A DNA stretch of 6,263 nt. Source: Actinomycetota bacterium. Lineage in GTDB: Bacteria > Actinomycetota > Acidimicrobiia > Acidimicrobiales > Iamiaceae. Under the pieces are notes generated by a model. It was not told the origin of the DNA. It did no database searches and saw only the letters and a program-made list of their open reading frames with translations. Numbering within the stretch: position 1 is the first letter of the stretch; every line of letters begins with the position of its first letter. The stretch lies in contig JADGOP010000150.1 in assembly GCA_017882935.1 (NCBI GenBank), positions 1 through 6,263 of the forward strand, given 5' to 3'. Made by a program: the position numbers and the translations under genes. Below are positions 5,984 to 6,263 of the stretch, piece by piece.

Positions 5984-6263
5984 CCACCCCGCGGCTCGAG
6001 ATCCGTCTCGACCGGATCCACCACAACGCCCGCACCCTGGTGGACCGCCTCGGCGCGCGCGGCATCTCGGTCACCGGCGTCACCAAGGCGACGCTCGGTT
6101 CACCCGAGGTGGCGCGTGAGCTGCTCGCGGCAGGCGTGTCGGGCATCGGCGAGTCGCGCATCGAGAACATCGAGGCCCTCCGCCGGGCCGGGCTCAGCGG
6201 CACGCTGACGCTCATCCGGTCACCGCTGCCGAGCCAGGTCGAGCGGGTCGTCGCCGGCGCCGA
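5980..6263 (+). CDS. Alanine/ornithine racemase family PLP-dependent enzyme (N-terminal part, cut by window end)
   Basis: The frame starts with GTG at 5980, overlapping the preceding TGA as GTGA, and runs off the window after 94 codons. The translation begins MTTPRLEIRLDRIHHNAR, the usual first strand and helix of the alanine racemase N-terminal TIM barrel. VTGVTKATLG (31-40) follows, where Lys36 should form the Schiff base with pyridoxal phosphate, then GIGESRIENIEAL (55-67) and LIRSPLPSQVERV (78-90). The DSR/ESR-[IL]-[ED]-N block and the R-[IS]-P-x-L-S turn are closer to ornithine racemase and related one-domain-type proteins than to canonical Alr. No strong Shine-Dalgarno lies just upstream, so translation is probably coupled to the DUF1611 gene. 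Substrate and any C-terminal domain cannot be judged because the C-terminus lies outside the window. Confidence 0.87.
   Translation, partial: MTTPRLEIRLDRIHHNARTLVDRLGARGISVTGVTKATLGSPEVARELLAAGVSGIGESRIENIEALRRAGLSGTLTLIRSPLPSQVERVVAGA

Overview
The window reads as chromosomal DNA from a high-GC actinobacterium. Coding frames end mostly in G or C, promoters look like TTGACA/TAnnnT, Shine-Dalgarno sites are GGAGG-like, and one protein ends in an LPXTG-type sorting signal. The Thr/Pro/Ser/Ala-rich stalk in one secreted protein and linker in the other suggest Acidimicrobiia or a relative, but that is inference and no rRNA or marker gene is present to fix it. There is no sign of a mobile element, CRISPR array, tRNA or rRNA.

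Layout: (1) 2-3814, + strand: a 1270-residue secreted, probably wall-anchored protein. It has a signal peptide, a divergent S8 (subtilisin-like) protease domain with extra calcium-loop sequences between the catalytic Asp and His, a beta-sandwich-like linker, an FG-GAP/VCBS-type beta-propeller, a Thr/Ser/Pro/Ala stalk, LPFTG, a membrane helix and Arg residues. (2) 3811-4614, - strand: a 267-residue lipoprotein of unknown function, convergent with gene 1. The two stop codons interlock on one CTAG, and a stem-loop sits across them. (3) 4615-4834: a 220-base divergent intergenic region with a strong promoter for the lipoprotein, a TGACA/TGTCA inverted repeat formed by that promoter's -35 box and a facing -35-like box, and a small palindrome and tandem repeat in the leader of gene 3. 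(4) 4835-5983, + strand: a DUF1611/DgcN-family P-loop protein. (5) 5980 to the window edge, + strand: the N-terminal 94 residues of an alanine/ornithine-racemase-family PLP enzyme, with a GTG start overlapping the previous stop.

Genes 3 and 4 look like a translationally coupled operon for D-amino-acid metabolism: a racemase-fold PLP enzyme beside a family whose characterised member N-acetylates D-glutamate. The substrate here is not known. Genes 1 and 2 are both exported to the cell surface. They share a 3' boundary but no visible functional link. The most unusual points are the divergent protease active site, the calcium-loop insertion, the interlocked stops with a hairpin, and the coupled DgcN-like/racemase pair.
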